DNA of 64,000 bases from Astropecten irregularis (lineage: Eukaryota; Echinodermata; Asteroidea; Paxillosida; Astropectinidae). Shown here in pieces: positions 23,965 through 35,832 of the stretch (positions are counted from its first letter, which is position 1; every line of letters starts with the position of its first letter). The stretch covers positions 10,622,614 to 10,686,613 of the forward strand of contig OZ020258.1 of the NCBI GenBank assembly GCA_963971285.1, given 5' to 3'. A program made the position numbers and the translations under genes. Under the pieces are notes generated by a model, which saw only the letters and a program-made list of their open reading frames with translations, had not been told where the DNA came from and did no database searches.

Positions 23965-24378
23965 AAACTTGTCCCCAAAAACGCAACACTTGTGTCGAGA
24001 ACTATAATATTAAAATTAAACTGTTTATCACTTCAAGATTCAGATATGTGATACAGCTCTGTCTTGGCTATCACCATGTAGAATTTGAGCAAAATTGAAC
24101 TAAAATTGAGTGAAAACACTAAGACTGAATTACCCAACCTCAAAACCCGATTTTCATCTTTCTTTCATACACATTATGTGTGTATTGACCACTATGCGTG
24201 TTATCCTTGCAAATTTGTTTTAAAGGAGTACTCTTTCAATTGGTCATATTTTTGCCAATTTCAGACCCAATATGCTTAAATTCTACGTGGTGTTAGCCAA
24301 GACATGTCTAGATCACATAGCTGAATCTTGGAGTGATACACAGTTTAATTTTAACATAATGGGTCCCGACACATTGTA
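23965..24378. mobile_element. family J near-palindromic element
   Basis: The outer ends CAACACTTGTGTCGAGAAC and GGGTCCCGACACATTGT are inverted repeats that continue inward (TTAAAATTAAACTG, CACTTCAAGATTCAG, CTTGGCTATCACCATG). It is homologous to 38437-38873. The open frame at 24085-24279 is not conserved. Confidence 0.75.
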
Positions 24379-25473
24379 AGTTATATGTAAATCTGGGAAG
24401 ATTTCTGTTCAGTAGTATGCCACCAAAGTATGATGGAACCCTTAGGCCTTATATAAACGACGTCATAATTAGGCTCTCGTCCAAAATGCTGCTGGTCTTT
24501 TCACGATGAGAAGTACCAGTTGGGCAATCTTAACCGATGAACTGGTAATTATTTCAGCCAGTTGATGCCCATACCATGCCAATCAATGATAACAATTTTC
24601 AGTCTTCCTGTGTAAGGTGGAAGTGGAGGGTGTTTACGATTGTAGTCAATTTCCTGTTGATTTGCTTCTTGTTCGGCCTCAAGTGGTTCCGAGTGATAAG
24701 GGAATGGGTTCAGGCTACTTGGAGTTAGGGCCCAGTGGTATATTGAAGGAGTTATCTTCCTTCCTCCGCCGGCCTGTAGTCCCGGGGAGCTAGAGCTCCC
24801 GGTGGATTCGTGGTCCGGTCAGTCTCGGGCCTTCCTAGCTAGCTCCATGCTCAGACCCCTACCTCCATGCTCAGACTTACCTGCCAGACACCCAAACACA
24901 AGATGGTTGAGATAAGAAACACCAAACCCTTGGCCTGTAACATATTCTAATCGCATTGGTGTACAGGTTGTGGAAGGCAGGCCAAAAGCCAGTCTAACTT
25001 TGATGACAGTAATCATCCAATTATTATTGACTCAGTGCATATAGTTCTATAGTCTTTACTTACTTGAACCATAGAGCTAGGAACAGCCTATAGCTCCATG
25101 GTTGAACCGTAAACTTTTTGTCACCGCTAGTTGATGATCGCATCGCATGAACGAAACTTATCTCCCAACTACCAATTTAGACCCTCCTGCGAAAACGCTG
25201 GCGTTCTGGCAGTGCATCAGTTATTATAGGAGACTTTGCTCGCCTCTCATCATGGACCGCTGATACCATGAACAGGCTATATTAGGAACAGAGGAAAGTT
25301 CCTATAGAACTCCATCTGAAATTTCCGAACTCCCAAAATAGTGTCCCCTCCCAATAGAGTGGTGAATGCAATACCCACGCTCAGCCACACCAACACCCAA
25401 CACACACCCTCCCAGCATGGAGTAGGTCTTTCCTTCCTCCATGCTCCCAGATAAAGCCACCGACGCCACTGGG
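24379..25473. other. no gene recognised
   Basis: Unique-looking sequence; open frames are below 70 codons and without domains. Confidence 0.45.
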
Positions 25474-25612
25474 GTCGGTTTCAGGTAGCCCTACGATCGA
25501 TCGTAACTTGAGTTACGAAGAATAACCCATCGTATCCTTCGACCTTTATGTAGGGCTAAAATGCATCATTGATAGTTCCGATAAGTTACGATGAGTTTGG
25601 GGAAATCGACAC
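25474..25612 (+). mobile_element. family D element
   Basis: TCGGTTTCAGGTAGCCCTAC then GATCGATCGTAACTTGAGTT, ending GATGAGTTTGGGGAAATCGA. Less regular than the other copies. Confidence 0.75.
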
Positions 25613-25620
25613 GTGGCATG

Positions 25621-26018
25621 AGGTCGATTTCACGGAGCCCTGCAGCGACCGATCGTATCTGGAGTTACGATGAATAACCCATCGTAGCCTGGTGGACTAT
25701 CCTACGTAGGACTGCATGCAACGCATCATAAGTCCTACGATTGATTGAGAGTAAAGCCCACCGCACACTATACGATCCGACTACGACCCGACTGGTTTTT
25801 GGAAGGATCGCAAAGCATTCTGGGAGTCTTAACCGTGATTCGACAGTCGAATCTTGCCGACTGGCCATCAGAGTGGGTCTGCGACTGGGAACAATCACGG
25901 TTAAGACTCCCAGGATGCTTTGCGATCCTTCCAAAAACCAGTCGGGTCCTAGTCGGAATGTCCGATCGTATAGTGTGCGGTGGGCTTAAGTTACGATGAG
26001 TTTGGTGAAATCGATCCC
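25621..26018 (+). mobile_element. family D element split by a Harbinger-like insert
   Basis: It begins AGGTCGATTTCACGGAGCCC and ends GATGAGTTTGGTGAAATCGA. A 232-bp insert lies just after GTCCTACGATTGATTGAGAG. Confidence 0.85.
25755..25986. mobile_element. Harbinger-like TIR element nested in family D
   Basis: TIRs of about 85 bp start AGCCCACCGCACACTATACG and end with its complement. The flanking TAA (25752-25754 and 25987-25989) fits the TWA target duplication of PIF/Harbinger. The two mirrored open frames (25665-25934 minus and 25741-25999 plus) are the TIR read on both strands. Confidence 0.85.
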
Positions 26019-27154
26019 TAGGGTCATATACCTCAGGACTGGGCGCCGGGGACTGGGGTACCCCAGTTACAACCCAACCATAGTTTTCATCACTGAATAT
26101 CAGATTCCTTCATAGCCACATTTGGCTTACCAATTTTTAACCCACTTACGCTACCTCCTCTCGAACCTATCATAGTTCATCATGGACACCTACTTTGCCA
26201 ACTATAAATATCGTCCACAATGACACATGTATTGGACTTGTGCCAGCAAGTCCAGTAATACAGATCCCCACGATTAGTCCAAGAGTCCCCCAGAGAATTT
26301 TGCCGAACTAGAAACCTGGTTAAGACGAATTTGGGTAGTGGTAGTGGTATAGGTCGGAGCGAGTTTTGGTCGGATAAATGTCGTATTCTCGATGCGTTCA
26401 AATTATTGATCCTACTCCGTCATATACCACAACCATGAGTTATTAAGCCTTTTTAGTGTCCTCCAAAATTATGCTGTTGACGTCCAGTTTCTTGAACCGT
26501 CCCAAAATCAATATATCGTTTGCATCCAAAGATGTCATCGTTGATAATGGAATTTCCTTTTGCTGCTGCCGCAGTGCTATGTCTAAAAATAAAAAAAAAG
26601 TAAGAAGAGTGATCGAGCATGCGATGCAGGGACCGTAAATATATCAGCGTAGAAGTCAATGACCGCGATGTAGGTAAGCGCACGCAATTACAAGCATGCT
26701 ATGAGCCTATGACCGTGTTTGGGTTGAGCATGCAGGCAGTTGGCTTGCTGCGTACGCCGGGGGAGCTCATCGGCCTCTCGTCCCCGGGTGAGCGCGTCCC
26801 TTGACGGCCGGCCATGCAGCTTGTCCCTGGCCTGGTTACGATTCCCAGAAAACCGAATGGCAATATTATTTTGTTACGCCACTGTCAAACTCTTTACAAC
26901 AGCCTTCTTGTTGACCGCTATCGTCTCTGAGTCCTGGGGGAAATTGCAGTGTTGTCAACACGCGGCCAAGCTCAAGTGCGACCTTGGTAGAATTTTTTTA
27001 CCGTAGCATTATTTGCCGTAGGGCTTGGGGTATACATCAAGTTGAAAGTGTGTTGACTGATACCGCTTGGCAATGGGTATTTATATTACTACCGGGCCTA
27101 CACTATCACTCTCCCTCACGTCCTTCCTCTGTTTGGCCATGGAGCGGAGGGAGT
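26019..27154. other. no gene recognised
   Basis: Several frames of 60-88 codons without a recognisable domain or conserved start. Confidence 0.45.
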
Positions 27155-28690
27155 AGATGATATACATATGAAAACAACAACAGCTGCAGCAGGGTTATCA
27201 GCACTTACAGCAGCAGCAGTTGCAGCAGCAACAACTGCAGCTGCAATGACAGCTGAAGCAACAGCAGCTGTAATAAAAGCAAAACTATAACCGTTGTGGC
27301 AGCAGCAGAACAATAGCAGCAGCATTAACAACAGCAGCAGGGTTATCAACACTTACAGCAGCAGCAGCAGTTGCAGCAGCAATAACGGCAGCTGCAATGG
27401 CAGCTGAAGCAACAGCAGCTGTAATAAAAGCAAAACTATAACCGTTGTGGCGGCAGCAGAAACAATAGCAGCAGCATTAACAACAGCAGCAGGGTTATCA
27501 ACACTTACAGCAGCAGCAGCAGTTGCAGCAGCAATAACGGCAGCTGCAATGGCAGCTGAAGCAACAGCAGATGTAATAAAAGCAAAACTATAACCGTTGT
27601 GGCAGCAGCAGAAACAATAGCAGCAGCATCAACAGCAGCAGCAGTAAATTGCACCAGCAGTAAGAGTAAAACCAATAGCTTGTGACAGCAGCAGCAGCAA
27701 CAACGACAGCAGCAGTAGTTATAGTAAAGCCATTAGCTTGTGACAGCAGCATTATAGCAACGGCAGCAGCGCAGCAGTAAATAGCTGAAGCAGTAATAGT
27801 AAAACCAATAGCTTGTGACTGCAGTGCATATCAACAGTAGCAGCAACAAAACCAGCGGCAGCAGTAACAGTAAAACAAACAGCACTGAGAACGGTAGCAA
27901 CAGCAGCAGCAGAAGTAGCTGCTGTAGCAGTAGCAGGTAGCAGTAGTAGTCAGCAGCAGCATAAGCAGCACTCGCACCGTGAAGAGTAGCACCTGCAAAA
28001 GAAGAAGCAGCAAAGACTTATAAGCAGAAGTAAACAGCAGCGACACCAGCAGCAAAAACTGCAGCAGAATTAGCCTAAAATCTAACCAGCAGTAATAGCA
28101 GAAGAGGCTGCAGCATAATGCAATATCATTATGAGCAGTACAACCAGCAGTAGCACAAGAAGCAGCAGCACAAATAAACAGCACCAATAGCAGAAATATC
28201 AGCAGCAACAGCAGCAACAGCAGCAGCATCGGCACAGGTACCCTCAATTCTCGACAGCAGTAGCAGCAGAAGTAGCTGCAGCAGCAGCAGCCTTGAGCAA
28301 TACAAGCAGCAGCAAAGGAAGCAGCATCACAAATTAGCAGCCCCAACAGCAGAAATAACAGCAGCAACAGCAGCACAGGTAGCCTCAATTCTCGACAGCA
28401 GTAGCAGCAGAAGTAGCCGCAGCAGCAGCAGCATTGAGCAATACAAGCAGCAGCAAAGGAAGCAGCATCACACATTAGCAGCCTCAACAGCAGAAATAAC
28501 AGCAGCAACAGGAGCACAAGTAGCCTCAATTCTCGACAGCAGTAGCAGCAGAAGTAGCCGCAGCAGCAGTATTGAGCAATACAAGCAGCATCACAAATTA
28601 GCAGCATTAACAGCAGAAATAACAGCAGCAACAGCAGCACAAGTAGCCTCAATTCTCAACAGCAGTAGCAGCAGAAGAAACTGCAACTGC
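27155..28690. repeat. interrupted CAG-type array with 150-bp and 141-bp higher-order repeats
   Basis: At 27190-27640 a unit marked by GGTTATCA recurs at 27193, 27341 and 27493 (148 and 152 bp). At 28235-28680 a unit marked by CCTCAATTCTCGA recurs at 28242, 28383 and 28524 (141 bp), then at 28647. The 141-bp unit keeps frames open on both strands: Leu/Cys-rich on minus (27831-28652, 273 codons) and Ala/Ser-rich on plus. I take it as non-coding repeat. Confidence 0.85.
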
Positions 28691-29480
28691 AGCATAACAG
28701 GCCATAATCCCCGTTTACTCCCAGTTGGAGGGAAAAAACACCCAGTTGGTATCCCATAATCAGTAAACACGAGTTCTGTACTATCTATGTGGTACAACCT
28801 GAGATAACCCTTGCATATGTTTTTTAAAACCTTTTTTTCCCAAAGCTATCTAGAAATGATAATCCTTCACCCACGCACAAACATCTGACAGTTGGCATAT
28901 TGTTGATTTTTGGCGGGCTTCATATCTCACAAAAATAGGCACCCAAATACTATAGAAACTACATCAAAACTGCCAGAAAAAAACAAGTCTGTTTCGATAC
29001 AGGCTCAATTTTCAAAGCCACTGGGCGCATTTCCACTTAATGCTTGATTGACGATGAAAAATTACAACAGAGACCAGCTGAATTCTGAACAATTGAAAAG
29101 TTGTTGCTTTGTCTTGGGATGAAGTGGAGCGTAGAACCCCTTTCAAGATTCACGAAGATAAAATTGGAAGGAAAAAAATACTGCACGTGGCTTGCGTTGA
29201 AGGCAGTGGAGCTGAAACATGCACAATAAACAAATCCCCTTTGAGATTTTTAGGATAAAGGCCGTTCGATATCATAATTTTTTTTCGTAACAGCTGATCC
29301 ATCGCCAAAACTCAAAACCATTTAGCGGTAATTGTGCGTATTCTTCACCCACGAGTGGAGTGTACTTCAGCTGTTTACGTAAACACGACCCCAATAATCA
29401 ATTTGAACTTGTGTGAACTTGTATTAAAGCAAGGATTTCATATTTACCGAGAATTCTCCGTCAACACGCTAGACTTGTAG
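28691..29480. other. no gene recognised
   Basis: Unique-looking AT-rich sequence without supported features. Confidence 0.45.
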
Positions 29481-29503
29481 ACAAGTCGTCAGATGTCGCG
29501 GCG

Positions 29504-29660
29504 ATCATCGTCTTCTCGCGAGACTCTTGGCTGCGGCGAGACTTCGGCTCTCGGGACCAACTTCGTTATGAGTTGCAAGTGGTCACGGGAGCCGAAATCT
29601 CACCATAGCCAGAAGTCTCGCGAGAAAGTAGAGCGGTTTCGCGAGAGTCGTGTGTAAGCA
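29504..29660. repeat. imperfect inverted repeat rich in TCTCGCGAGA
   Basis: TCTTCTCGCGAGACTCTTGG with GGCGAGACTTCGGCTC is mirrored by GAGCCGAAATCTC and AGAAGTCTCGCGAGAAAG. It may be a decayed TIR element. Confidence 0.5.
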
Positions 29661-29691
29661 TGAACGATCACCGCGACTTCTAGTCTGGTTC

Positions 29692-29745
29692 CCTGCCCAA
29701 AGATTCCCTGACGACTCTTGTTAAAAATCTTGATATGATAAGATA
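29692..29745 (+). mobile_element. half copy of the TAGTCTGGTTCCC element
   Basis: TAGTCTGGTTCCCTGCCC to TTAAAAATCTTG matches the element at 57690-57770; the opposite TIR is missing. Confidence 0.6.
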
Positions 29746-29959
29746 TAAGATATGATTCATAATTCGTACGTACGATACATAACTCGTACAAATTTATTTT
29801 TTCAGCACGGTCCCTAATACAGCTTCGTAACTTCATACGTATCAGGAATCACGTTGTTCGAACCGAAAACGCTGGATTTTTGCGTTTGTTGAGAATCAAG
29901 TTAGTTGACGAATGTGTCAAATAGTGAATGTGACAATATGATGATCATGATAAACCAGT

Positions 29960-30260
29960 ATCACGATGACGTCAGCACATTATACTGCGTGACGGTGCAA
30001 GAGATAACCAAATAGAGGTGACGTCACGAGGCCCGTTAATCCCATTCTGAAGTTCACACGAGGGGCGACGAGGGTTGTTGTTTCCAATAAAACTCCGAAG
30101 GGCTGTCCCGGGCCCGACCGGGGTAGCTGATCAGGAGTGATGGGGGAAAGTCGAGCGCGAGACGGCCAATCAGACCTCTACCGGTACGGTGCTAGCCAGA
30201 CGTGTTTCCGTCTGGACTTAATTGCAAATCAATAGACACATTCACACTCCCAACACAGGT
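29960..30260 (+). promoter_or_regulatory. candidate promoter and first exon of an unseen gene
   Basis: The stretch is CpG-richer than its surroundings. It contains TGACGTCA palindromes at 29967 and 30019 (a third lies at 30306), a TAATCCC motif near 30035, a CCAAT box GGCCAATCAG near 30156 and an octamer-like ATTGCAAAT near 30220. It is followed by a strong donor-like CAG/GTGAGAT at 30257/30258. I cannot find a matching downstream coding exon. Confidence 0.25.
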
Positions 30261-31204
30261 GAGATCGTATTATAGGTGAGACGAATAAAAACAATGGGTG
30301 TGTCGTGACGTCACATCCCCCGGCTCTAATGGCACCCCTACTCCACCCCATTTGACCACTCTGCGACCCTCCGGCCGGACCAAGAGCTCACACGGTGAGC
30401 CGGAAAGGGTTTGGGGTCCACGGCTTCGAGTGACCGCCGCCAGTGTCCCTTATGTAGGCCCATAATATATACCCATCCTCCACAAACTCAATCTCCTGTT
30501 TGTATCGAGAAGATAAAGATTACAAAGTTTCAGCTTTCAGTAACCTACTCACAAACATTGCGATCAACAGAAATCACGTTACTGCACAGTGCCGTCCTTA
30601 AATACTTGAAGATTGTGCTATAACTTCGAATGCTACATCATTCTACCTGTGTGTCTGAAGTTGGATAAACCATTAGTGAACAATTGTGATTTGTACACAA
30701 TTTTTGAGTTATAATGGACGCAAGATTTTTGTGGCAGTACGCACTTGCTGACCACGTTGCTGTTTCGTTATCAAATCGATTCAATTATTCAGGATAGCAA
30801 GTTGTGCTGACTGCCCGCTGAGTGAACTTTCTATACGTCAGAGAAAAAGCACTTAGTTAAAGAGACGTCAGACCTTATCCGACTTGCGACGTTCAGAAAG
30901 TCAAATTGAGTCAGCCGCCCGTGATAGGCCTCGGTCATACGGCAAAGAAACGACATTTGGCCCATTAAAAAAAAATTCAAAATCCTGACGAACGACATTC
31001 TCGTTCGCGCCTCATTAACTGCTACTTGATCGCTCGACACGCGTGGTTCATGTCGGCGATTGGGAGGTCGACAAGTGCCACTGATCCTGTCCGACTGTTC
31101 AAAAGCAATATTTTGTCGGCTTTTTTAAAAATCCGGTTTCATGCTCAAGAAAATAACATCCGGATTTACTTCGAAGCATTTGCATTCTTTATAATTGACA
31201 TACA
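30261..31204. other. no gene recognised
   Basis: A TGACGTCA at 30306-30313 and ordinary AT-rich sequence; no domain-bearing frame. Confidence 0.45.
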
Positions 31205-31700
31205 CAGTTAATCTGTCGTTGTCATTGTCCTTGTTCATTCGCAACGTTGTCATTCTCATTCTCATTCTACCGACCGTCGTCGTCGTTCATGATCAGCGTC
31301 AACCTATATAGCCATTGTCATTGCTATCAATTTTGTCTTTGTCGTCTCGTTTGCTCCGTTGTCATCGCCAGTTTTGTCGCTCATGCCATTGTCATCGTTG
31401 GGCAACACTGTCATTGTCATTGATGTCGATTTTTCCTGCTCATTTAAATCAGAATAAAATATCATCGCGCTTCTGGCATTGTCGTTTTTGTCGTGATGTT
31501 TTTTTTATTAATACTGTCGTTGCAGTTGTCACTGCCATTGTCATTGCCATTGCCATTGACGTTTTCCTACTCTTGTTATCATAGTGAATGTTATCACACT
31601 GCCGTGGTTGCTTTTGTCGTGGTTGTGGACGACTGTCATTGCAGTTGTCACTGTCGTTTTGTGTCATTGTCACCAAGTGTCATAGTAACAGGGCATTGTC
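31205..31700. repeat. degenerate TCATTG/TCGTTG array
   Basis: Six-base units related to GTCATTGTCATT are scattered and diverged across about 500 bp. Overlapping frames on both strands are by-products. Confidence 0.8.
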
Positions 31701-32470
31701 ACATGAAGTTAATATTGCCAAGTATTGTCTATCTCGTACTACATTATACTTCCCCTCAGTAATCGTCTCTCATACCGTATAACCATTGGTGAATTTCTCC
31801 ATGCGGTAACATGGTCTCTTGAATATTCTTCCCTGCAGCTACCAATCATGTTATACTAACTCATTACAGATGGTGTCGTTGGTTTAGTCAGTCATCGACA
31901 TGAGAGAAACGAACGTCTGCCTTCTGTCTGGCTAATTCCAGAACCGGCGATATAATATATCGTCTTTCTTTCAAAATATCACGTGCGAACGGACTATTAA
32001 ATAGATTTATTGAGGAAGGAGTTCCTATATTAAGAACCCTACCAAAAAAAAAGAGAAAAGGAAGAAGAAAAGAAAACTAGAAATTTGTTCTTGCGGGTTG
32101 TAACATCCCTTGCCCTAGGGTAGCGAATATACGCCCTTCCCCCGTCGCTTCGCACCCTATAATCACCTGCAGGACAAGGCTCTTGGACAGCGGATATTGC
32201 TTGTTCAACCTGCTACCTGCAATTACTGATGATTGGTGATTAGGGGTGTACGAAGGGGCTTTATAGGGGGACTTGGAGGTCAATATTTAGGGGGGTCATA
32301 GCAGGGTAGAACGGTCCCACCCTGTCGGACAATGGTGTATTTTTGGGAGGTTGAAAGGTCGTAAAATATAAATATTAACTCCATCCCAGGATGTTTTTGA
32401 TTTCTAGTCTTGGCATAACAACTCACGTCATCATTCTGATTTCAAACAAGAAAAAAAAAATGAAATTCCG
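31701..32470. other. no gene recognised
   Basis: Unique-looking sequence. Confidence 0.45.
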
Positions 32471-32473
32471 CAG

Positions 32474-32910
32474 GATTGGTAATCCATACAAATCTGGTAA
32501 CTCATGCCACTCTTGCAGTAATCCACTCACCAGTGATAGCCCACATAACTGGTAACCGAGACACAAGCCCGGTAATCCATTTTACGCATTTGGTCATCCG
32601 TATACGGAACCATACAAATTTGATAATCCATACGGCAATAGTAACCCATACAAGTTCGGTATTCCATACAGCGTTGGTAATCTTATGGTAATCTGGTAAT
32701 CCATTATACAACTCTGGTAATCCATTCACCATCTGTAACCCATACAACTGTTATAACCAAGAGACAAGCCCGGTAATCGTTATGAATTTGGTAATCCATA
32801 TTGTAATAATTATCCATACAAATATGGTAATCTATACTGCAATAGGAATCCATTTAAGTCCGGTAATCCTTTATACAGCGTTGGTAATCCGGTGATAATC
32901 TGGTAATGCA
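32474..32910. repeat. degenerate GGTAATCCATACA minisatellite
   Basis: About twenty copies of a unit resembling GGTAATCCATACAA with spacers, mostly 20-25 bp apart. The opposing 71- and 81-codon frames are products of the repeat. Confidence 0.85.
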
Positions 32911-33069
32911 AGCCCCACCACCATTTTGAAAGAATTCAGATTTTTCTTTGAGTGCGCGAAGAGATCTGTTAAGAAGATATAAAGTGGAACTCAGATACAA
33001 CAGGAAACGACTAAATGTTTGGATATAGGTATAGCCACTGCAGTATTAGAGAAATACAAGTTCACAAGC

Positions 33070-33145
33070 AGTTTTTATAACAAAGACGTCCAGTCGACGT
33101 TTCGACTGGTCAACTACAATCGTCATCAGCAGGCAATTATCATAA
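33070..33145 (-). ncRNA. hammerhead ribozyme motif (probably from a Penelope-like or related retroelement)
   Basis: On the minus strand the catalytic core is complete: CTGATGA at 33129-33123, a stem-II hairpin GATTG-loop-CAGTC, then GAAA at 33103-33100. Stem III pairs ACGTC (33100-33096) with GACGT (33090-33086) around a five-base GACTG loop, leaving C17 at 33085 as the expected cleavage position. The spacer between CTGATGA and the hairpin has one extra base (C), unless C pairs with the G of GAAA. Stem I would use TTATGATAA upstream and TTATAA downstream and is weak. Known families with such motifs are Penelope-like elements and retrozymes. Confidence 0.65.
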
Positions 33146-33318
33146 CACGGCCTCGTTAACAAACGGATCAAACAGGGGAGACGTGGGAGTGAGACAAACA
33201 GGCAAACACCCCGACAAAGCGCTAGACAGCATAAAACCCCAGACAGACATAGAACCTACAAACAAACAAACAACCCTTTATCTAACAGACTAACACCAAT
33301 CCTTATTTTTCATGTTAC

Positions 33319-33711
33319 AGTAAAACCTCGATAACTCAAACTTCTAGGGAATGAATGTAAACTTTGAGTTATCCACACTTTGACCAACGCAACTTGAATT
33401 TTCAAGTCGTCTTTCATGCGGGTTTGTGCACATAGAGTAGGGGAATCGACTCACAATAGTAAGTGGCATGTTACATATGCCAAATTACATGTACATGTAC
33501 TTCATTTTCAATTATATACCTGTAGCACCTAATAAGGACAGAATCGGCTACGAGGGACAAACATTTGACTTAAGCAGGGTTTTGGCCACATGTAATTTGA
33601 CATACGGAAGTATTTATGTACACAGATGCCTATTCTTTCGGCGGGAACGTAGCATCACTTTGAATAAAGAGGACTTTTAAGTTATCCAAGTTTGAGTTAT
33701 CGAGGTTTTAC
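33319..33711. mobile_element. pogo/Tigger-like TIR element
   Basis: TIRs GTAAAACCTCGATAACTCAA at 33320 and its complement ending 33710, about 23 bp each, around 345 bp without transposase. Further subterminal GAGTTATCCA motifs lie inside both ends. The TIR style CAGTAAAACCTCGATAA resembles pogo/Tigger termini. Confidence 0.7.
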
Positions 33712-34312
33712 ATGTACATGTAATTTGTTTATAGTCTTCCCATGATTATGTGTATCTGACGAATTGTTGCTGCTGTGCATGTGTTACCATGTGCAAGCAT
33801 CCAACACATTGCGCCAAAATGTTGCGTGTCTACAGCCCACATGTAGCACATTCATTCGCACGCATTATGATTATCCTATAGGCCAACACCCATCCACTGT
33901 CTCTAGAAAAACGATTGGTTTTTTTCATAATATCGATTCTGAACTCTGGAATTGATGGAATGTGAAGGATATATCGATTACATACATTCTGTGTATCGAT
34001 CTTAATTCATAGCAATTTTTAGCTCAACGTGAACTTGTGAAGGCCAGGTCATTGATGGATGTTTATGGCATATGGGACTCTTTTTTCTCTCGAGTTATTT
34101 CGCCCAAACGCGCTCACTGCTTCTTTGAACAAAAATTAATTCTGCTGTAGTTGGCGCGAAAATTTGCGTACGGTAATTGTTGGCATTCTAAAACGCCATC
34201 GTCTGCTTTCTATCTGTTTCCTGTAATGTGCTTATAGGGTCTTAAATTGAGTCCGAATTCAGGGAATCATACTACCTTTGACAGTGATTTTGTGCACATT
34301 TGAAAGTAGATT
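33712..34312. other. no gene recognised
   Basis: AT-rich unique-looking sequence. Confidence 0.45.
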
Positions 34313-34413
34313 TAGTTTGGTTCCCTGCCCAAAGATTCCCTGAAGACCTCTATTAAAAATCTTTAAATTTACAGAGAATGGTCGGAGACTCTTCGTCTGG
34401 GAACCAGACTAAT
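34312..34413. mobile_element. TAGTCTGGTTCCC short TIR element
   Basis: TAGTTTGGTTCCCTGCCC at the left and GGGAACCAGACTA at the right, about 100 bp. Nine-base flanks AAGTAGATT and ATGGAGATT agree at seven positions. Confidence 0.7.
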
Positions 34414-34490
34414 GGAGATTTAGTCATATTTTTGGGAAGAAGTAAACAAAACTTTTGATGTTAATTTTGTTTCTTCACCTTTAACAATAA

Positions 34491-34650
34491 TGGTTGATTT
34501 CACGAAGCCTAATTTATACGACCGATCGTAACTCGAGCTACGAAGGATGACCCATTGTAGTGGCGCATATAGCCTATACGTAGGGCTGCAATTCATTGAT
34601 ATAGGTCCTACGATTGATAGCAAGTTACGATGGCTTTGGTGAAATCGGCC
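34491..34650 (+). mobile_element. family D element
   Basis: GGTTGATTTCACGAAGCC, CGACCGATCGTAACTCGAGC and TTTGGTGAAATCGGCCG. Confidence 0.85.
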
Positions 34651-35515
34651 GCAGGCCGACGTTATAATTATAATATATATTAAGCCATGATTTTATATGA
34701 TATTGATACGATGTGTTATACAGTATAAAGTTTCAGGTAAATGTTAGAGTGTTCCTGTATTAAATAGATGCTATGCTGTGATGTCCCCTTAAAAGAAAGC
34801 CAATGCACTATTCCCAGTGATTCGGCTTCTCCCCACCGATCAGAATTTTAGCGACGTGCTCTCGTCTTGTTTGCCGTTTCATAGCAAGGTTGAGCCCGTT
34901 CTGCATGAGTCACGGCAGTAAAACTTGTCACGGTACTCCGTGGTCATATATCCCCCTATCCCACCCCACCCCTCAACATCTAGGGTCCCCCACGGGAGCC
35001 CATACTTGACACAAAGAAGTTGCACACGTGCCAGGTCGCAAGGTCTGGCTGGTGCACGCGTATGTCAGCTATTGTGCATATTGACCTGTTGTTGTGATGA
35101 TTGGAAACCAGTTTTTTCGCGCCTCTCTTTATGAACAGGTGATCTAATTCCACATTTTACATGTGATATGTGAAGCAATGACGAATGGGTGAATAAAATT
35201 CCATGTTTATGAGATTATGACCAGGACCCCTCTGCGTGTCAGTTTGAATCATATCGTGCACGCTAAGGAGGTTGACTTTCTCTCTCGCCTGATGAATCAT
35301 CAGAGCGGGTTTCCACGTCATTAAATGCATAGCTTTGGGGTTAGATAATTCGAGAAACATAGCTCTTCAACGTAACATCCGTGCGCCAATTTCCGTTCAA
35401 TAATGAGAAACAAAGAAATGTTGCTGGTATACTAATCCAGTGAATAGTGTGGTCATGAAAATAATGTTAATCAAAACATTTTGTAAAGCTCTCTGTGTTT
35501 TGTAATGTTTCTGGA
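34651..35515. other. no gene recognised
   Basis: Unique-looking sequence. Confidence 0.45.
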
Positions 35516-35832
35516 TTTGGCCGTTCTACGCGGGGGCTGGGGGCCATGTGTTTAGCCGGCCCCCACTGTAACTGAAAAAAATGCTGGAAAAATCTGGATC
35601 TTTTCAGTTATTACGCGCCAATTACATGAAAAACGTGTTGTGTAGGCTATAGGTGCATGCTTTTCTACTCCTAATAAGACATAACATGACGAAGCGAATG
35701 TTAGAAGAAGGATCTATAGCCCCCAAAACAAGTGACTCTTCTACCACCTTAAAAAAGTAATGGCTCAGGCTTCTAGCCCCCAAGAAATATTGGCTCTTCC
35801 AGTTCCAGCCCCCCAAAAATATTGGCTCTAGA
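35516..35832. mobile_element. family E hAT-like element, degraded left end
   Basis: The right terminus TAGAACCGCGCCTG is intact; the left is GGCCGTTCTACGCGGGGG. The interior shows CTAATAAGACATAACATGAC and repeated CTAGCCCCC-like runs, as in the other two copies. Confidence 0.75.

Noticed and set aside
25665..25999. Mirrored frames with shared peptides on both strands
   Set aside because: They are the two strands of the long TIR of a nested element.
27831..28652. A 273-codon Leu/Cys-rich minus frame resembling membrane helices
   Set aside because: The hydrophobic runs are CAG/CAA repeats read on the other strand; the opposite frame is open too.
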